A DNA stretch of 64,000 nucleotides from Diplodia intermedia (GCA_021495925.1 JAKEKT010000107.1:1-64000); one strand, 5' to 3'. Shown: positions 1-12,430, counted from the first letter of the stretch. Made by a program: numbers and translations. Notes: generated from the letters alone by a model not told the origin.

Positions 1-250
1 GTTTAAGAAAATCACGCATTCTTCGGTTTTTTTAAGATTTCTCTACCAAACCACGACGGATTTTCACGATTTATAGATCAAAATGTAGGGAATCGCGAGC
101 TCTACAACTTTCATATATAAAGTTAAGAGATTACTCGAAGCGTTAAAGGTGCATCGTGGTGCGAAGGCTGGAGGGCTGATTTTGATGTGTGGTAAAAATA
201 GGCAAAACCTCGGGCGCCAAGAGTGACCATATTTCAATATATATATAGAA
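1..250. other. Non-RIP sequence at window edge
   Basis: CA and TG dinucleotides occur here at ordinary frequency (for example around 150-200), unlike the next 12 kb. No coding frame or repeat family is recognised. It marks the left boundary of the RIP-mutated block, or an unmutated island between two mutated blocks. Confidence 0.6.
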
Positions 251-329
251 ATGCTAATATAAGATATCGCGTTTAATAAATATATTTTCTCGTTATCGAA
301 GTAGTTTCGCTAAGCGTACTAGGTTCTTA

Positions 330-1330
330 CGATTTTACTTACGCTAGACATTACGTGTCTTATCGCGAAGCTATTAGCTAATCTTATTCGCTATTTAATA
401 GGGTAACTTCTTTTAGATTTACTACTATTAATTATTCTATAGCCGTTCTTCTAGCTTTTCTTCTTAGACTCGAAATTACTAAAGGGCTAGACCTAGTCTA
501 ATAGTAGATATCTAAGTCGTAGTAGAGATTATATCGTTAGTTCGACGCACGCTTTCGTATTACTCGAGGTATTCGATAATTCGAACGAGCGTAGCGGCAT
601 CGTATTCGCTTTTAGCGTCGCTAGATTCGAGGGTACTATCGTAGAGTTTATTCGTATCGCTATTTACTAAGTTCTCGTTTCGAAATAACGCCTCGATAAA
701 TTCGCCGATATCTTACTAGGCCTAGGTGCGTTAGATAACTTAAATATATTAAGGCTTTAAGTATTATTTCGTAGCGTCTTTATTACTTTAATAAGCGATA
801 TAGTTGTCGTCGTAATACGTAGTCTAACTAAGTCTAGCGTGTTCGAGTATATTAAATACTCTACGTCGTCTATCGATCTTTTTAAATAGATCGACTTCTT
901 CTAGCTTAAGCGTTAATAAAAGCTCTCGTTAAGCTTCTCGTTCGTCTCTAATAGTAGTCGTAGTATTACGTGTCTTCTTCTTAAGGTTCTATAGATAGTA
1001 ATGCGTTCTATTTTATTTATCGCCGTAGTAAATATATAGTTTCTTCTTAAACTAAGATCTCTATTAAGATATCTATTCTTTACGTTACGTGCGTCTTTTC
1101 TTTCTATTATACTATTCTCGATTCTTATTATTATCTATTAAGGTGTCTCGCTAGGCGTTATCTAATTCTATAGCATCGCCGCCTTTCTAAGTATAATATA
1201 GTCGCCGTAGTAGGACGCTATTAGCTTCGTAGAATTTCTTATCGAACTATCGCTCGTTACGTCGTCGATCTATAAGCTAGACTAGTTTAACGAGCGTAAA
1301 TAGACTTTTAGACCTATCGTAGTAAACTAT
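330..1330 (-). pseudogene. Unassigned RIP-destroyed reading frame
   Basis: If TAA and TAG are read as former CAA and CAG (Gln), one minus-strand frame stays open across this stretch and gives a strongly charged protein rich in Lys, Arg, Glu and Asp, with pieces such as EEVDLFKKIDRRRRV and SSDAKSEYDAATLVRIIEYL. The charged composition and the placement of stops at Gln sites argue that this is a dead coding frame rather than chance. I do not recognise the family. Other frames farther up (1330-2000) are also nearly open, so the full extent is unclear. It presumably belongs to another transposon in the nest. Confidence 0.35.
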
Positions 1331-3239
1331 AGCATTCTTAATTTCTTCTTTTAAGCCCTAGTAGTAAAACGTCTATAGAATTACGTCGAAGTATTATTCT
1401 ACGATAAGATAGACCGTATTCTAGAACCGCGTAGTATACTTCTAGACGAATTCTTTTTACTTAATAGTTATTAGAGTGCGAGTAGCTAGACGAACTTTAT
1501 TAAGGCCGGTAAATACTTTCTTAAGAGTCTAAGTAAAGGCTTAGTAGCTATCGAAGAGCTTAATAGTAACTTTATTTTATTACTCTAATAGCTTCTCTTA
1601 TTACTTTTATTTATGCGAACGAAACTATTATTCCGCGAAGCCGCGTAGAAAGATATTTACGTAGAGTATCTTTTCTAATTCGCTAGCGAACTATTCGTAA
1701 GAGAAGTAGATATAGTCGTTAAGCTAAGTAATAAAGTTCTATATCTTCTTTCGATCGTCTTAATATAGATCGAGTTTTAGAACTTTAACTTTCGTAGCGG
1801 GTATTACTACTAGTTCGATAGTTATCGCGACTAGAGATATTAGTACGAGTTAACGTCGAAGAGCTTCGAGCTCTTCTTAAAGTTAAGCGTTTTTCTCGCT
1901 TTAATCGCGAAACTATTTCTAGAGCTATCTAAGCTCGTTCTAGATATTATTAATTATCTAGAATAGATCTTTTATCGTAAAGCGTTAGAAATTATTATTT
2001 ATAGAGACGTCTATATTACTACTTTATTAGTAATTTCTATACTAAGAATACTTTTTTATTTAGAGGTCGACTATCTTTCTTCTCTTATAAGAATAGTAGT
2101 TAAAGTATAACGATAGGCTTCTTTTACTAAGCTTCGAAGTCGCTTAATAGATAGATAAAATTAAAGGGTTTATCTTAAAGAGATAAGAGAAGAATAATAA
2201 TAAAGAAATAAGAAAGTATTACGTAATTATACGATACGTAGTAAGCCGATTACCTCTAAATTAATAGGGTTTAAATTAGAACTTTAAGTTAACTACGAAG
2301 AATTAATATACTAGCTAAGAAAGTATATCTATATACTATAGAAAAGCTAGTTATAATCTAATATTTAGTAGTTTAGTTATACTAAGATAAATAAACGTCT
2401 AAACTATTAGTTTAGTAGTTCGTCGTACTAAGCCCTACTAAACTAGTAAACTAGATCGTACGTAATCTTAACGCTTTAAATAGCTTTCGAGATTTTAACT
2501 TTCGACTTCTAACGCTACTAAGCGGTCGTAATAACCGCCTTACTCTTATTTATATCTTTACGTCTATTTTCTACTTTCTAGATCTCGTATTTCTTATAAG
2601 ACTATAATCTAACTAGATTATTAAGTCTCTACGGTTCTACTTTTTCTATAGACTTTTCGTTACGTATATTCTTCTATTCTATCTAGGTTTCTATAGGCGT
2701 TCTTTTCGTACGGACTTTAACTACTATCTAAGCTTAGTCTTATAGGCGCTAAGTTTTCTTACGCCCGTTCTTTTCGTGCGGGATTTCTATCTATACGGCT
2801 CTACCGCTTATAAGACTTATTAGCTCTTATAATGCTTTCTCTCGTACGGGCTTTTAGCCCTTAGAGTTATAAAGTTCTTATACTCTAGAGTTCGTAATAA
2901 CTAGTTATAAGACATTTATAATAGCGTCGAGTAGAGAATCTATTTACTTTATATAATAAACTTAGCGATAGATTTCTTCGTTATCTTAATAGAGACTTTA
3001 AGGCCTCGTTACTACTATATAGCGCTATTTAATAAGCGACTATAATAGTTCTACGTTCTACTAGTTATAGTATTAAGTTTTATAAATAACTCTAGTAACT
3101 TTAGCGATTCTAGTAAGTCGCTTATACGAACTTAATATATATTCGTAATACGTTTAATTCTTACTATCGTTATTAAGAAGACTAAGAAGACTAAAAAAAG
3201 TATTTATAATATTAAAAATTCTTTATTATTATCGCGAGC

Positions 3240-4150
3240 GCTTTATATTAATTATAAGTAAAAAGCGTAATAAATAAGAAGTCTATTAAGTAGTTACTTT
3301 AAAAGACTTTACTACGTAGCTAGAGTTAATTTTATTATATTTTAAGCGCTCTATTATAATCTTTTATCGTAAAAGTTAAGAAGTACGAGGCTTTAGAGCG
3401 AAGAGAAGCTATTAATCTTTCTATTTATTACTAGCTATAGTATTAGCTATCGTCTTACGATAGCGAAGTTTAATTATTTAATAAATATTATTTATTTTAT
3501 ATTTTACGAGGTTCTCTTACTTCTATAATATCTTTATAAAGATATCGTTATTCTATCGCTAAATCGAACGTCTAAGAGAGTAAAAGAAAACTCTAAATAT
3601 ATCTACTTTAAGAACTATATTAGTACTCTAGACGATACTTATATCGCTATTACTATTACGAAAGAAACGAATTCTAAGTCGTAGTATAATTATAAGAGTT
3701 ATTACTTATAGAATATATTAGCTACTTATAACTTTAAGCTTAACTTTATCTTTATATTTTTTAGATTAGAGGGCTCTACTTATAATAATAGAGTTCTCGC
3801 TATAACGATAGCTAAGAGCTTCGCGACGCTATTAAATTACTATTATTTAGTAGATATTAGTTATTCTTTATAATTATCGCTTATACTTATATCTTATTAG
3901 AAGGTACGATACTATCTAAAAAAGTACTAGCGGGCTACGCGTAAGCTAAATACGCCGTAGAAGCTATTTAATCTACGTTATTTAACGTTAAGAAACGCGA
4001 TTAAGCGTTATTTTAATATCTTTAAATAGCGATTTAAGATCTTATTACGTTCTAATAAAGAGTTTAGTATAGAGACTTAAATAAGACTTATTTACGTCTT
4101 AATAACTTTATATAATCTTATTAATAGATATCGCGATCTAAGAGTAGAGC
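3240..4150 (+). mobile_element. Dead PIF/Harbinger (DDE_Tnp_4) transposase
   Basis: A plus-strand frame read through RIP stops carries the ordered landmarks of a HARBI1-type transposase. These are a first catalytic Asp in STLDDTYIAI at 3622-3651 (family form ALDGTHI); then a KS-YNYKSYYL-NILATYNF stretch matching the KGYxSxNVxAxCD region; then RLEGSTYNNRVLA (family form GxAHDxRVL), where the second catalytic Asp now reads Asn, as expected from TG to TA mutation; then YYLVDISY (family LVDAGY); and finally NLRYLTLRNAIKRYF-NIFK, matching the LRHxxxRNxIERxFGxxKxRF tail. Gln, His and Trp codons are the ones destroyed. The element is certainly inactive. Terminal inverted repeats and target duplication could not be placed by eye. 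Confidence 0.8.
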
Positions 4151-4499
4151 CGTAGTATAAGTTAAAAGATAAGAAGAAGTAGAAAAAGCTAAAGAATAAG
4201 TTATTAGATAAAAATAACGTTAATAAGAGAGATATATAGAAGCGATATAATAAGATAATAAATCTTATATAGAAGTAATATTATATATATTACTAGTAGC
4301 TAGTATAGCGTAAGCGAGTATAGCGAGAGTTATTATTTAATAGATAAATTATATAGTATTTTAATTAGCTATTATAAATATCTATACTAGTTAAGAATAT
4401 TAATAACTTTTATACTTATTATAAGTAATATCTATTACTTCTTCTTATTCTTCTTCTTATTACTTATCTAGATATTTATCTCTTTACTAATATTATTAC

Positions 4500-4985
4500 T
4501 AAATAATATTTTAAATATTAACTTACGCTTCTTCTTCTTCTTCTTCTTCTTATTAGTAAGATCGTCGATTTTTTTAAGTAATAGTAAGTATTTTAATATT
4601 ATCTTCGCTAGCTTCTTCTATAGCTAGCTACGCTATAATCTAGAGTTAGATAATATTAAATATATTTACGTCTTACTTACGCTCTTAAATACGTTATAGA
4701 TAAGTAATAGTATCTTATTAATAAGATTATATTAGTCTATTACTACGCTTAAAGCTAACTAAATAGATCTCTTAGTCTTATAAACCTACTTTATCTTATA
4801 GACGATAGTATTAATCGAATTCTTATACGCTTTACGCGTACGATTAGCGTTCTAGTAAGCTCGCGCGCGAAGATTATTATAAGGCCTCTTAAATAACGAT
4901 AATAATCTAGACGTTACTTTAGATAATCTTTATAAGCTTAGAGTAAACGATAAGCTATCTAAAGACGTAGACGATAAGAAAGAAG
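4500..4985 (-). pseudogene. Possible companion ORF of the Harbinger element
   Basis: Just downstream of the transposase on the opposite strand, one frame is open apart from TAA/TAG at probable Gln sites and ends in a Lys-rich tail. PIF/Harbinger elements usually carry a second gene, often a Myb/SANT-like DNA-binding protein, so this position is suggestive. I see no diagnostic motif, and AT-rich sequence often gives open-looking frames. Confidence 0.22.
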
Positions 4986-5000
4986 ACTTAGATTTAATAT

Positions 5001-5025
5001 TATTTATTTATTTATTTATTTATTT
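5001..5025. repeat. TTTA microsatellite
   Basis: About six perfect tetranucleotide units lie inside the RIP block, between the Harbinger remnant and the LINE. TTTA contains neither CA nor TG, so it is a stable end product of RIP or an original 3' tail repeat of an element. Confidence 0.85.
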
Positions 5026-5829
5026 AGTTTAACGTCTCTCTAGAGTCTAGAACTATTAGAGACGAGGTCTCTTAAGAGGGCCCACTTCTATCTATATATT
5101 TAAATATATACGTGCCGGAGGGGGGTTCTAGAAGAATACTAGAAATAGTATACTTAAAAGCTTAAAGAATAGTAGAGAGCGTAGATAAGATAAAGAAAAG
5201 ATAAATAAAATAAAGCGAGAGCTTAGAAATCGGCGAAAATAAAGATAAAAGTAAAGTAAGTAAGCTCTCTTCTTAGAGAGAGCCTTTTCGGCTAGTTAGA
5301 TTCGTTTAGCTTTCTTCTATCTAAGACCGATACTTACTTACTATTTATTATAACTAGCCGAAGTATTACTACTAGCGAACTAGCTATATAACCCTACTTC
5401 TAAATTTAGAAATCTAAAAAAGAGCTCTAAATAGAGGTTACTCGACTAGAAATTAAATTCCGGCTTTTTAGCCCCGTTAGCTTAGTTACTAACTATACTA
5501 GATAGCCGTAGATACTAGTAGAAACGACTACTTAAGCTTAAATACCCGCTATTTAACTATTTTTCTTTGGTTTTCGCCCGTTTCTGCTCTAAATCGAAAG
5601 CGGCGAGGGCGCCGAGAACGAGAAGAAGTAGAAGAAGAGAATAGAAGAAAGAAATAAATATAAACGAGCGTCTAGCGATACGTATTTAGACCTCGTTAGA
5701 TAAGTCGTTTAATTATTATCGTCTAGTAGTAATCTTTATTTATTCTAAGAACTTAGCCGTTAGGCTAGTCCCTAGAGTCGAGAAAAAGAGATCTAAAAGG
5801 TCGAGTTAATACTTCTTAAGCCCGTCTTT

Positions 5830-8800
5830 TAAGAGAATTCGGGGGCCTCTATAAAGAGAATAAGAGAGAAGTAGATGGCGTAGTATCTATCTAGTCGTAC
5901 GACTATATCTATACTAGTCGTTTTCGGCGTAGTTAAGGCGATAAAGATAAGACTTAAAGTAGCCGTATCTAATCTTTAGTTAATAGAAGGCGAAGGCCGT
6001 TTCTCTAACTTTCGTAGAAGATTTAAGCCGCTATTCTATCTCTAACCCGAAGATATATTTATAGAGCGAGTTTAACGTCGATTTAAGCTTCGTTTTCTAC
6101 TTCTCGTAGGTCTTCTACTTAACTTTACTTCGATAGAAGCTTAGAGAAGTAGAGGCTCTACTTAAAGAGTACTTCGTAGCTCTTTTTATAAGTCGATTAG
6201 TATACTCGTTGTCTAGAACGTTCTCGTAGTCGAGATACTATTTTAGAGAGACGGTATTTTCTCTAGCCCTTAGCGTTTTAGCTAATCTAATAGCCCGAAT
6301 TTACTATACTTACTTAGGCGTATTAGCGGGCTTACTTAGCCTAAGAATCGCGGCCTAGTTATTCGCGTAGATTCTTATATCTTTAGAGGCGTGCCCGGCT
6401 CTAACGGCGAGTTTTAGAGCTATTACTAGCCCCTCTATCTCGCCGTTATATACTAGATTCTCGGAACCGAGGTTCTTATAAATCTAGCGCGCTAGATTCT
6501 CTTTAGATTAGCTAAAGTTAAAGGCTACTACTCCGACCCCTACGTTTCTACTCGTAGATAGAACGGAGGCGTTAGAATAGATAGCTATTCGATTAGAAGA
6601 TGCCCTCTTAACTTCGAGCGCGTAGATCTTAGCCTACTTCTCTTTATTTAAGAGGCTAATCGTAGTCGAATAGAGTAGTTTAAGTAACTACGGCAAAAAG
6701 TAGAAGAATTTAACTACTTCTAAAGACGCGGGTTATATTTTTAAAAGAAGTTTAATCTTCTCTAACTACGTAGATCTATCTAAAACTCGTCGATCTAGAT
6801 TAATCTTCTCTAGTTCGATTCGAATAAGATAGAATTCTTCGAGTAAATTCGTTCTAAGAGCATATTTTCGTAACCGCTCGTTTAAACGAATATTCGCTAG
6901 TAGGATTTCACTCTCTATTTCTAGAGAAATTATAGGGGTAGTCTTAAAAACCTCTAGAATCTTTCGTAGAATAAGATTCTAAAGAACTCTAAATTAGCGG
7001 GTAAACTACCTCTAATTTTTCTAGTAGATTTCGAAGCCGTAGTCTATAACTATAGTAACGCACGCTAGATATAGCTAGCGAACCGCGTAGAAGAAAAGCT
7101 CTCTCTCGACGTTAGCTAGTCTAGAGAGACGATAGAAGGCCGAACGGGCCTAGCTAATTCTTTTAGACACGTACGTCTTAAAGATAAACCTATAGTCGAA
7201 GTAAATTTCTAGCTATTTAACCTATTCTTTAGATTCTATTACGTTTCTCGTAGAAAGCGTAATTAAAATAGAATAGGGTTTTAAGTCTTTTTTAAAAGAA
7301 CGGGCGAAGTAAATAAGCTTCGTCTTTTTTAGATTAAATTCGATATAGTTTTTCTATTTCCGCGTATAGAGTTTACTCGTCTTCTTCTCTAGAATCGCCT
7401 TATTACGTTTTTAGCTACCGAAGCTAGCTATAAGCGTAATATCGTCGATATAAGAGAGAAACGAAGCTTTAGAGACGAAAAATAGCTCTCGAAGATAGAT
7501 TAGAAAGAGAATAGACGAGACTAGACTTTCTTATAAAATACTCGTCTCTATTAGGCTAAACTCTTTCTTCTCTTTATTAAACGCGAGGCTTAGTATTCGT
7601 ATAGATATAAACGATTTTATCTACGCGAGTAGGTTAATTAATATGTCGATTCGAGCTATTATAGCTAGAAGTTATTCTTCGGCCACGTAATTAAAGGCGC
7701 TTTTAATATCGAGAAAAAGTACGAAGATCTTACGTTTAAGACGGCGGTTCTTCTCTACTTTATTCGATAAAAGTATTATAGTATCGATCGCGAATTTCTT
7801 TAATCTTTCTCTAATTTAAATATAGTAAAGAAGGTCGAAGGTCTTTACTAGATAGTCTAGTCTTTTAGCCGTAATTCGTTCTAGTACTTTTTCGAGATAA
7901 TTAAGAAGAGAAATAATACGATAAAACTTTAAGTCTACGATATCGCTCTTTCTCTTACTTAGAATTGCCCCGGTAGCCGTACGCTAGCCCGTAGAATAAT
8001 ATTCGTAGACGAATAGCGTAAAAAGAATCTTATTAAAGACGTTAGACTTCGCTCTAAACGTATAAGTAATAATCTCTTACGTAATAGCGTCTAGTCCCGG
8101 CGTTTTTTCTTTAATTTACGTAAAGCACGTATTCTCGATTTCTCTTAAACTAAGCTTCGGCTAGTTCTAGCGTTTAGAAACGTAGCTTTACTAGTTAAAA
8201 AAGGCGGTAGAAGAGAACGACGAGAAGAGTCTCTTTTTAAGAGCTAAATACTTTCTTTTAAAACTATCTTCTAGGCGTTTTCCCGTATACGTATTATGGC
8301 TAATCTTAAGAATTCTAGCATGCGTTCTAGGCTTAGTATAAGTTATAGCCTTAAAGATAGTCTTAGAAATTTCTTTTTCTAGAAAAGAATTCTAGTATTC
8401 GCGTTTAGCCCTCTTAACCGCTTCGAAGTAGATATTTCGACTATTTAAGTATCTTCGCTTATTCTCTTTCGTGCGTAGAGATTTAAAAGTATTAGTCTCT
8501 CTTTATAGTTGTCTTCGTTCTTCTAAAAGCTCGTTCGACTACTATAGTTTAGATCGAGCTCCTAGTTTTAATCGGGGAATAGAAAGGTTCGCCGCGGTAG
8601 ATATAGTCTAGTTAAGGCTTATCTCTAGAGCATCTAGCGCGGGTATTTAGCGGATCGAGCCTTCTATTAAGTCTTTAGAGATATCTTTTAATAAGAGGTT
8701 TAATTCTAAGCTTTTTAAGGCCTCGAATACTATCGTCTCTATCTATTATTTAAAGATTTTCTAAAACTTAGGCTAGTCGGTCTTTCCCGTATTAAATCTA

Positions 8801-9550
8801 GCGGTAGTAGCTACCGTAGAAGGTCCCGTATAGCCGGCCGGTTCTAGACTAAATAGAATTATCTTATAATCGAAATTAAAGTCCGCGATCGTTTACTAGT
8901 CGATAATTCTATTAGCTAAGGCCGGCGTAGTAAGTATAAGGTCGATAATCGTCTCTCTTTCTAGATAAGAACGATAAAAGATACTCTCGTTCTCTTCGTT
9001 TAAGAGAGATAGATCGTTTTCTTCTAACTATTTTACTAGTCGGTTAGCGCTAGATAAGAGGAAAGATTCTAGATTCTATTAGAGATAATAAACGTTAAAA
9101 TTCCCGGCTACTATAGCCTACGTTCTAAGAGATTACTATTATAGAACGCGTTCTAAAGTAAGCTAGAAATCGTTACCCGTTTAATTCTTCTAGTTATATA
9201 AGTTAAGTAGCTTAAACTTTAACTTTCGCTACTCTATACTTAGAACTATTAGATTAGAACTTTACTAGAATTCGGCCTCTAAATTTACCTTCGTTCTTCT
9301 AAGAAAGCGAGAGACGTAGATTAGTATTCGAGGCCTTAGATCGAAAGAATAGACTAGTAGAATTTAAACGAATAAGAGATAATTAATCGATCGAAAGTCT
9401 AAGTTCTTATAGAATAAGATATACGATTCTTAATAAAGAACGAGGTCTATCTTTAACTCTACTACGATGTCTAGAATAAATTTCGTTATCGAAATACTTC
9501 TATTTAAGTTAGCTTATAGAACTCGTAAAGAACTTATTTAAAACGAGTTT
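5830..9550 (-). pseudogene. LINE ORF2 (EN-RT-RNase H) remnant
   Basis: Endonuclease: LRVL-ANLNRS near 9500, ELKIDLVLY-ES (family LVQEP), IVAGNFNVYY at about 9087-9116 (family AGDFNxHH) and TIIDLILTTPALANRI near 8900-8960. Reverse transcriptase: motif A FLDIKSAFNYVA, with its Asp at 7708-7710, and motif C YIDD encoded by complement(7441..7452). RNase H: YSNASVLSTSRNVGVGVVAF around 6520-6575 and VYNGEIEGLVIALKLAVRAG around 6400-6460, then DNEYTNRLIKRATK near 6190-6220 (family GNExADxLAKxA). The tail near 5840-6010 reads IRYGYFKSYLYRLNYAEND and then RHLLLSYSLY, the usual Cys/His knuckle with Cys and His turned to Tyr. Stops fall at former Gln and Trp throughout. Confidence 0.87.
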
Positions 9551-9559
9551 ATTTAGAGT

Positions 9560-10900
9560 TCTTTAGAGTATTTCTCGGTCCTCTTAGCTTCTTCGTCTTA
9601 ACGAAAACGTCGTAAACGTAGAGACGTTTAGAGATAGTCTTTTAAGCCTTCTCTTTAATCTCGAACGCGAGAACTAGCGAGCTCGTAGACTACTTCGCTC
9701 TTCTAGCCTCTAGCGTAAGCTAGTAGAAGATATCGATAATCTTTAGACCGTTATTATAGACCTTAATTTCTATTCGAATAGCCTCGCTAAAGTCCTCGCG
9801 AAAGAGAATCGAAAGGTCTCGCGTAGATACGCCGTATACGGCTATCTTATACTACGTACGGTTTTTCGTAATTAATCTAGTAGAGATAATTCGATTAATT
9901 ATCGCCTTATTCTTTAAAAGAAATTCGACAAAGAAGTCCTTATATACGATAAGTATAATATTCTTTTTCGGCGAAAGAGAGACCGTTACGATCGTAGGTC
10001 TCGTTCTCTTAAGCTAGTTCGAAAACGTCTTATTAAAGGCGTTTCGTAGTCTAAAGAACGAGAAGTCCGCGATTTTCGTAGCTAGCGTAAGAATAATCTA
10101 CCGCGTAACTTTCTTAGGCGTAGAGGCCTTTAACTTCTTCTTTAAAGAAGAGATAATCTATAGCCCTTCTTTTAACGCGGCGGTAGTAGCTATCGAGATA
10201 TACGTAGATTAACTAGATACTACGATCGACTACTACGTAGACTTTAGACGTTATAGAATCGAGAAAGTAGTTCTTTATAAGGCCTAGTTCGAGAAAATAA
10301 CGATAGCGAACTTAGATAAGTTCTTTATTTTCTTCGCGAGGTCTATCGCGGTCTTTTTAAGGGCTCGAACTTACGTAGTAAGAACCGCGTTAGCCTTATC
10401 TACGGTTTTATTCGTCTTAGTATACTATTATACGATCTCGATTAGGTCTAGAATAGATCTCTATTTTTTTTCGAAGAAGACGAGATCCGCGGCCTTAACT
10501 AGAAGGTCGAGTACGTATTTTACGGCCTCTTTCGACGACTATAGATTTATTTCGAGTTGCTATACGTTCTTAATATTCGAGTCGATACGAGGTTTAAAGA
10601 CGAATTAAGAGTTCGATATTTCTTTCTTCGCGGAAAGAGTTAGTATAACCCTTAGAAAGAGCCGTTTCTTACGTAGATTCTCTTATAAAAAGAGATTTTC
10701 CGCGGGTTTAGAGATCGAGAGGTCTAGCGTAGCCACTACTAGAAGAAACGTAGGCGTAGTTAAAGAATTCTTAAAGTTTTCTATAGCCGTATTTATAGCC
10801 TTAAAGTCTATATTCTACGTTAGAAGAGATAGAATAGAGCTTAGAGAGAGTAAATTCTACTTTAAAGAAGATATTCTAGATTCGAAAGAGAATTTCTAAG
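9560..10900 (-). pseudogene. LINE ORF1 (gag-like) remnant
   Basis: One minus-strand frame, interrupted only at probable Gln and Trp positions, reads as an extended charged and coiled-coil-like protein (for example NTAIENFKNSLTTPTFLLVV and KAIINRIISTRLITKNRT), followed by YKIAVYGVSTRDLSILFRED. The last part resembles the YGVPT-like segment common in ORF1 proteins of fungal Tad1 elements. It lies directly upstream of the endonuclease frame. Confidence 0.65.
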
Positions 10901-12430
10901 CTCTTTCTATAAGAAAAACATATAGAAATAATAGAAATAGACGAGAAATAGACTAGAAGTAAATTATTAGCTTTAGTTTCGTCTAAACTAAGTCGTAAAT
11001 AAAAGAAACCCGGGTCGAGATAAGGACTTTTCTTAATTACTTACTCTCTAGAAGTAAATAAAGAGGTCGATAGGGCTAGCGCGAATGTTAAAGGTTTCGA
11101 AAAATCGAGTGGCGCCTTAGCGTTAAGCTTAAACCGTATAAAGCGTCTATACACGTAAAACTCTTTAGTAAGGCCTAGAAAAGAGGCTTCTAATAGGCTT
11201 TAGAGTAGAATTCCCGAACGTAGAAAAGAGCTATCGAAATGCATCTTCGAAAACGAATTTTTTAGTATTATACGATTCTCTATGCGAAGTTTTAGGGCGA
11301 ATTTAAGTGGTTTTTAAGAATAGAAGAGGCTACGAAGCTCTAGCTAGTCTAATACTATCTAGAGCACCTCTTTTTTTACGTACTACGTAATAGCGCGTAC
11401 GTCTACGAAGCTAAGAATCGAGATTCTAGCTTAGAAAATCGAGGGCTTTTAAACGATATCGATCTTAGCGTAATTCTTAAGGGTCGAATTTAAAGGTATA
11501 TTTAATATTATTAATAATCTTATTATTTACTAAAATATTTAGGGCTCGTTAACGCTAGATACGCTAGCGGCGAGTATAAGTAGCGTCGCGAAATATAATA
11601 GATTTATCTTATAATATCGCGTTAATTATTTAAGCTACTAAACTAGTCGTAAGATCGTCGTTAAAAATAATAAAAAGATAAGAAAATAGCTCTAGTCTAT
11701 CTAGATCTACTACTCTAAACTACTCGCGATTTAGATATTTAATAAAGTAGTTATTTATAATCTTCTTATTAACGTTATAGATATAATAATCTTTAATCTA
11801 TATTTAGCTAAATAGATTACTTTTAAACTACTTCTAAAGCTTCTACTTATTCTTATAATAGCGAAGCTTACTAGCGTATTAATTCTTTATTAATAAGTAG
11901 AGAGAAGCGACCTTAATAATAATATTAATATTTAACTTTTAACTAGTATCTTTAAACTTATTATTAGTATTTAGAGCCTTAATTATTATCTATTAAAGAC
12001 TTTTTAATAACGTTTTAAGTCTCTTAAACCTTTATTTATAATAAGAATAACGCGAAGAAGTACTACTAAAGTAATTATAGGTCTTAGACGTCGCGCTAGA
12101 GATAGTATTAGACGTTATTATATTATATAAGATAGTATAATACTAAGAAAACTCTATAAGAAAGATAATAACGTATAGAATATAAGTAAGTACTAAATAG
12201 TTACTAAATTCGACTTTATTAGTCTAATTATAGTGGCGCGCTAAAATAATCTACTAGTCGTTACTAGTCTTCGTCGATAACGAACCTCTTCTACTATTTA
12301 CCGCTAAATACGCTCTAAAAGTCTACGTAGCTCCTCTATTTTATAGGCTTTAGAAGTAAATTCGCTAAATAGTCTATCTCTTTTTAGACTAAAGCATACA
12401 TTTCCGAAAGCTACCACTTATACTAATATC

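Larger units (their letters stand above)
5600..10950 (-). mobile_element. Dead full-length Tad1-like LINE retrotransposon
   Basis: The domain order on the minus strand, from high to low coordinates, is ORF1 (gag-like), apurinic-type endonuclease, reverse transcriptase, RNase H, and a terminal CCHC-type knuckle region. That is the layout of the Tad1 clade of fungal non-LTR elements. Each domain keeps recognisable motifs although former Gln and Trp codons are now stops and many His and Cys codons now read Tyr. Ends are estimates: the 3' side lies near a pocket with residual TG at 5566-5600, the 5' side near a similar pocket from about 11070. No poly-A tail or target duplication could be fixed. 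It appears full length rather than 5'-truncated. Confidence 0.88.
250..12430. repeat. RIP-mutated nested transposon block
   Basis: The sequence is AT-rich and made of TA-dense text in which CA and TG are almost absent; 3301-3360, for instance, contains neither. CG, CC and CT remain common, so the change is specific to C followed by A on either strand, which is the known signature of repeat-induced point mutation in Pezizomycotina. No open frame of 60 codons survives. Reading stops as Gln or Trp and Tyr as His or Cys reveals at least two element types, given separately. Small pockets with residual TG or CA at about 5566-5600 and 11070-11400 coincide with the edges of the LINE and probably mark element junctions. 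Stretches at 1330-3240 and 10950-12430 hold the same mutated text, but I cannot assign a family. Confidence 0.93.
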
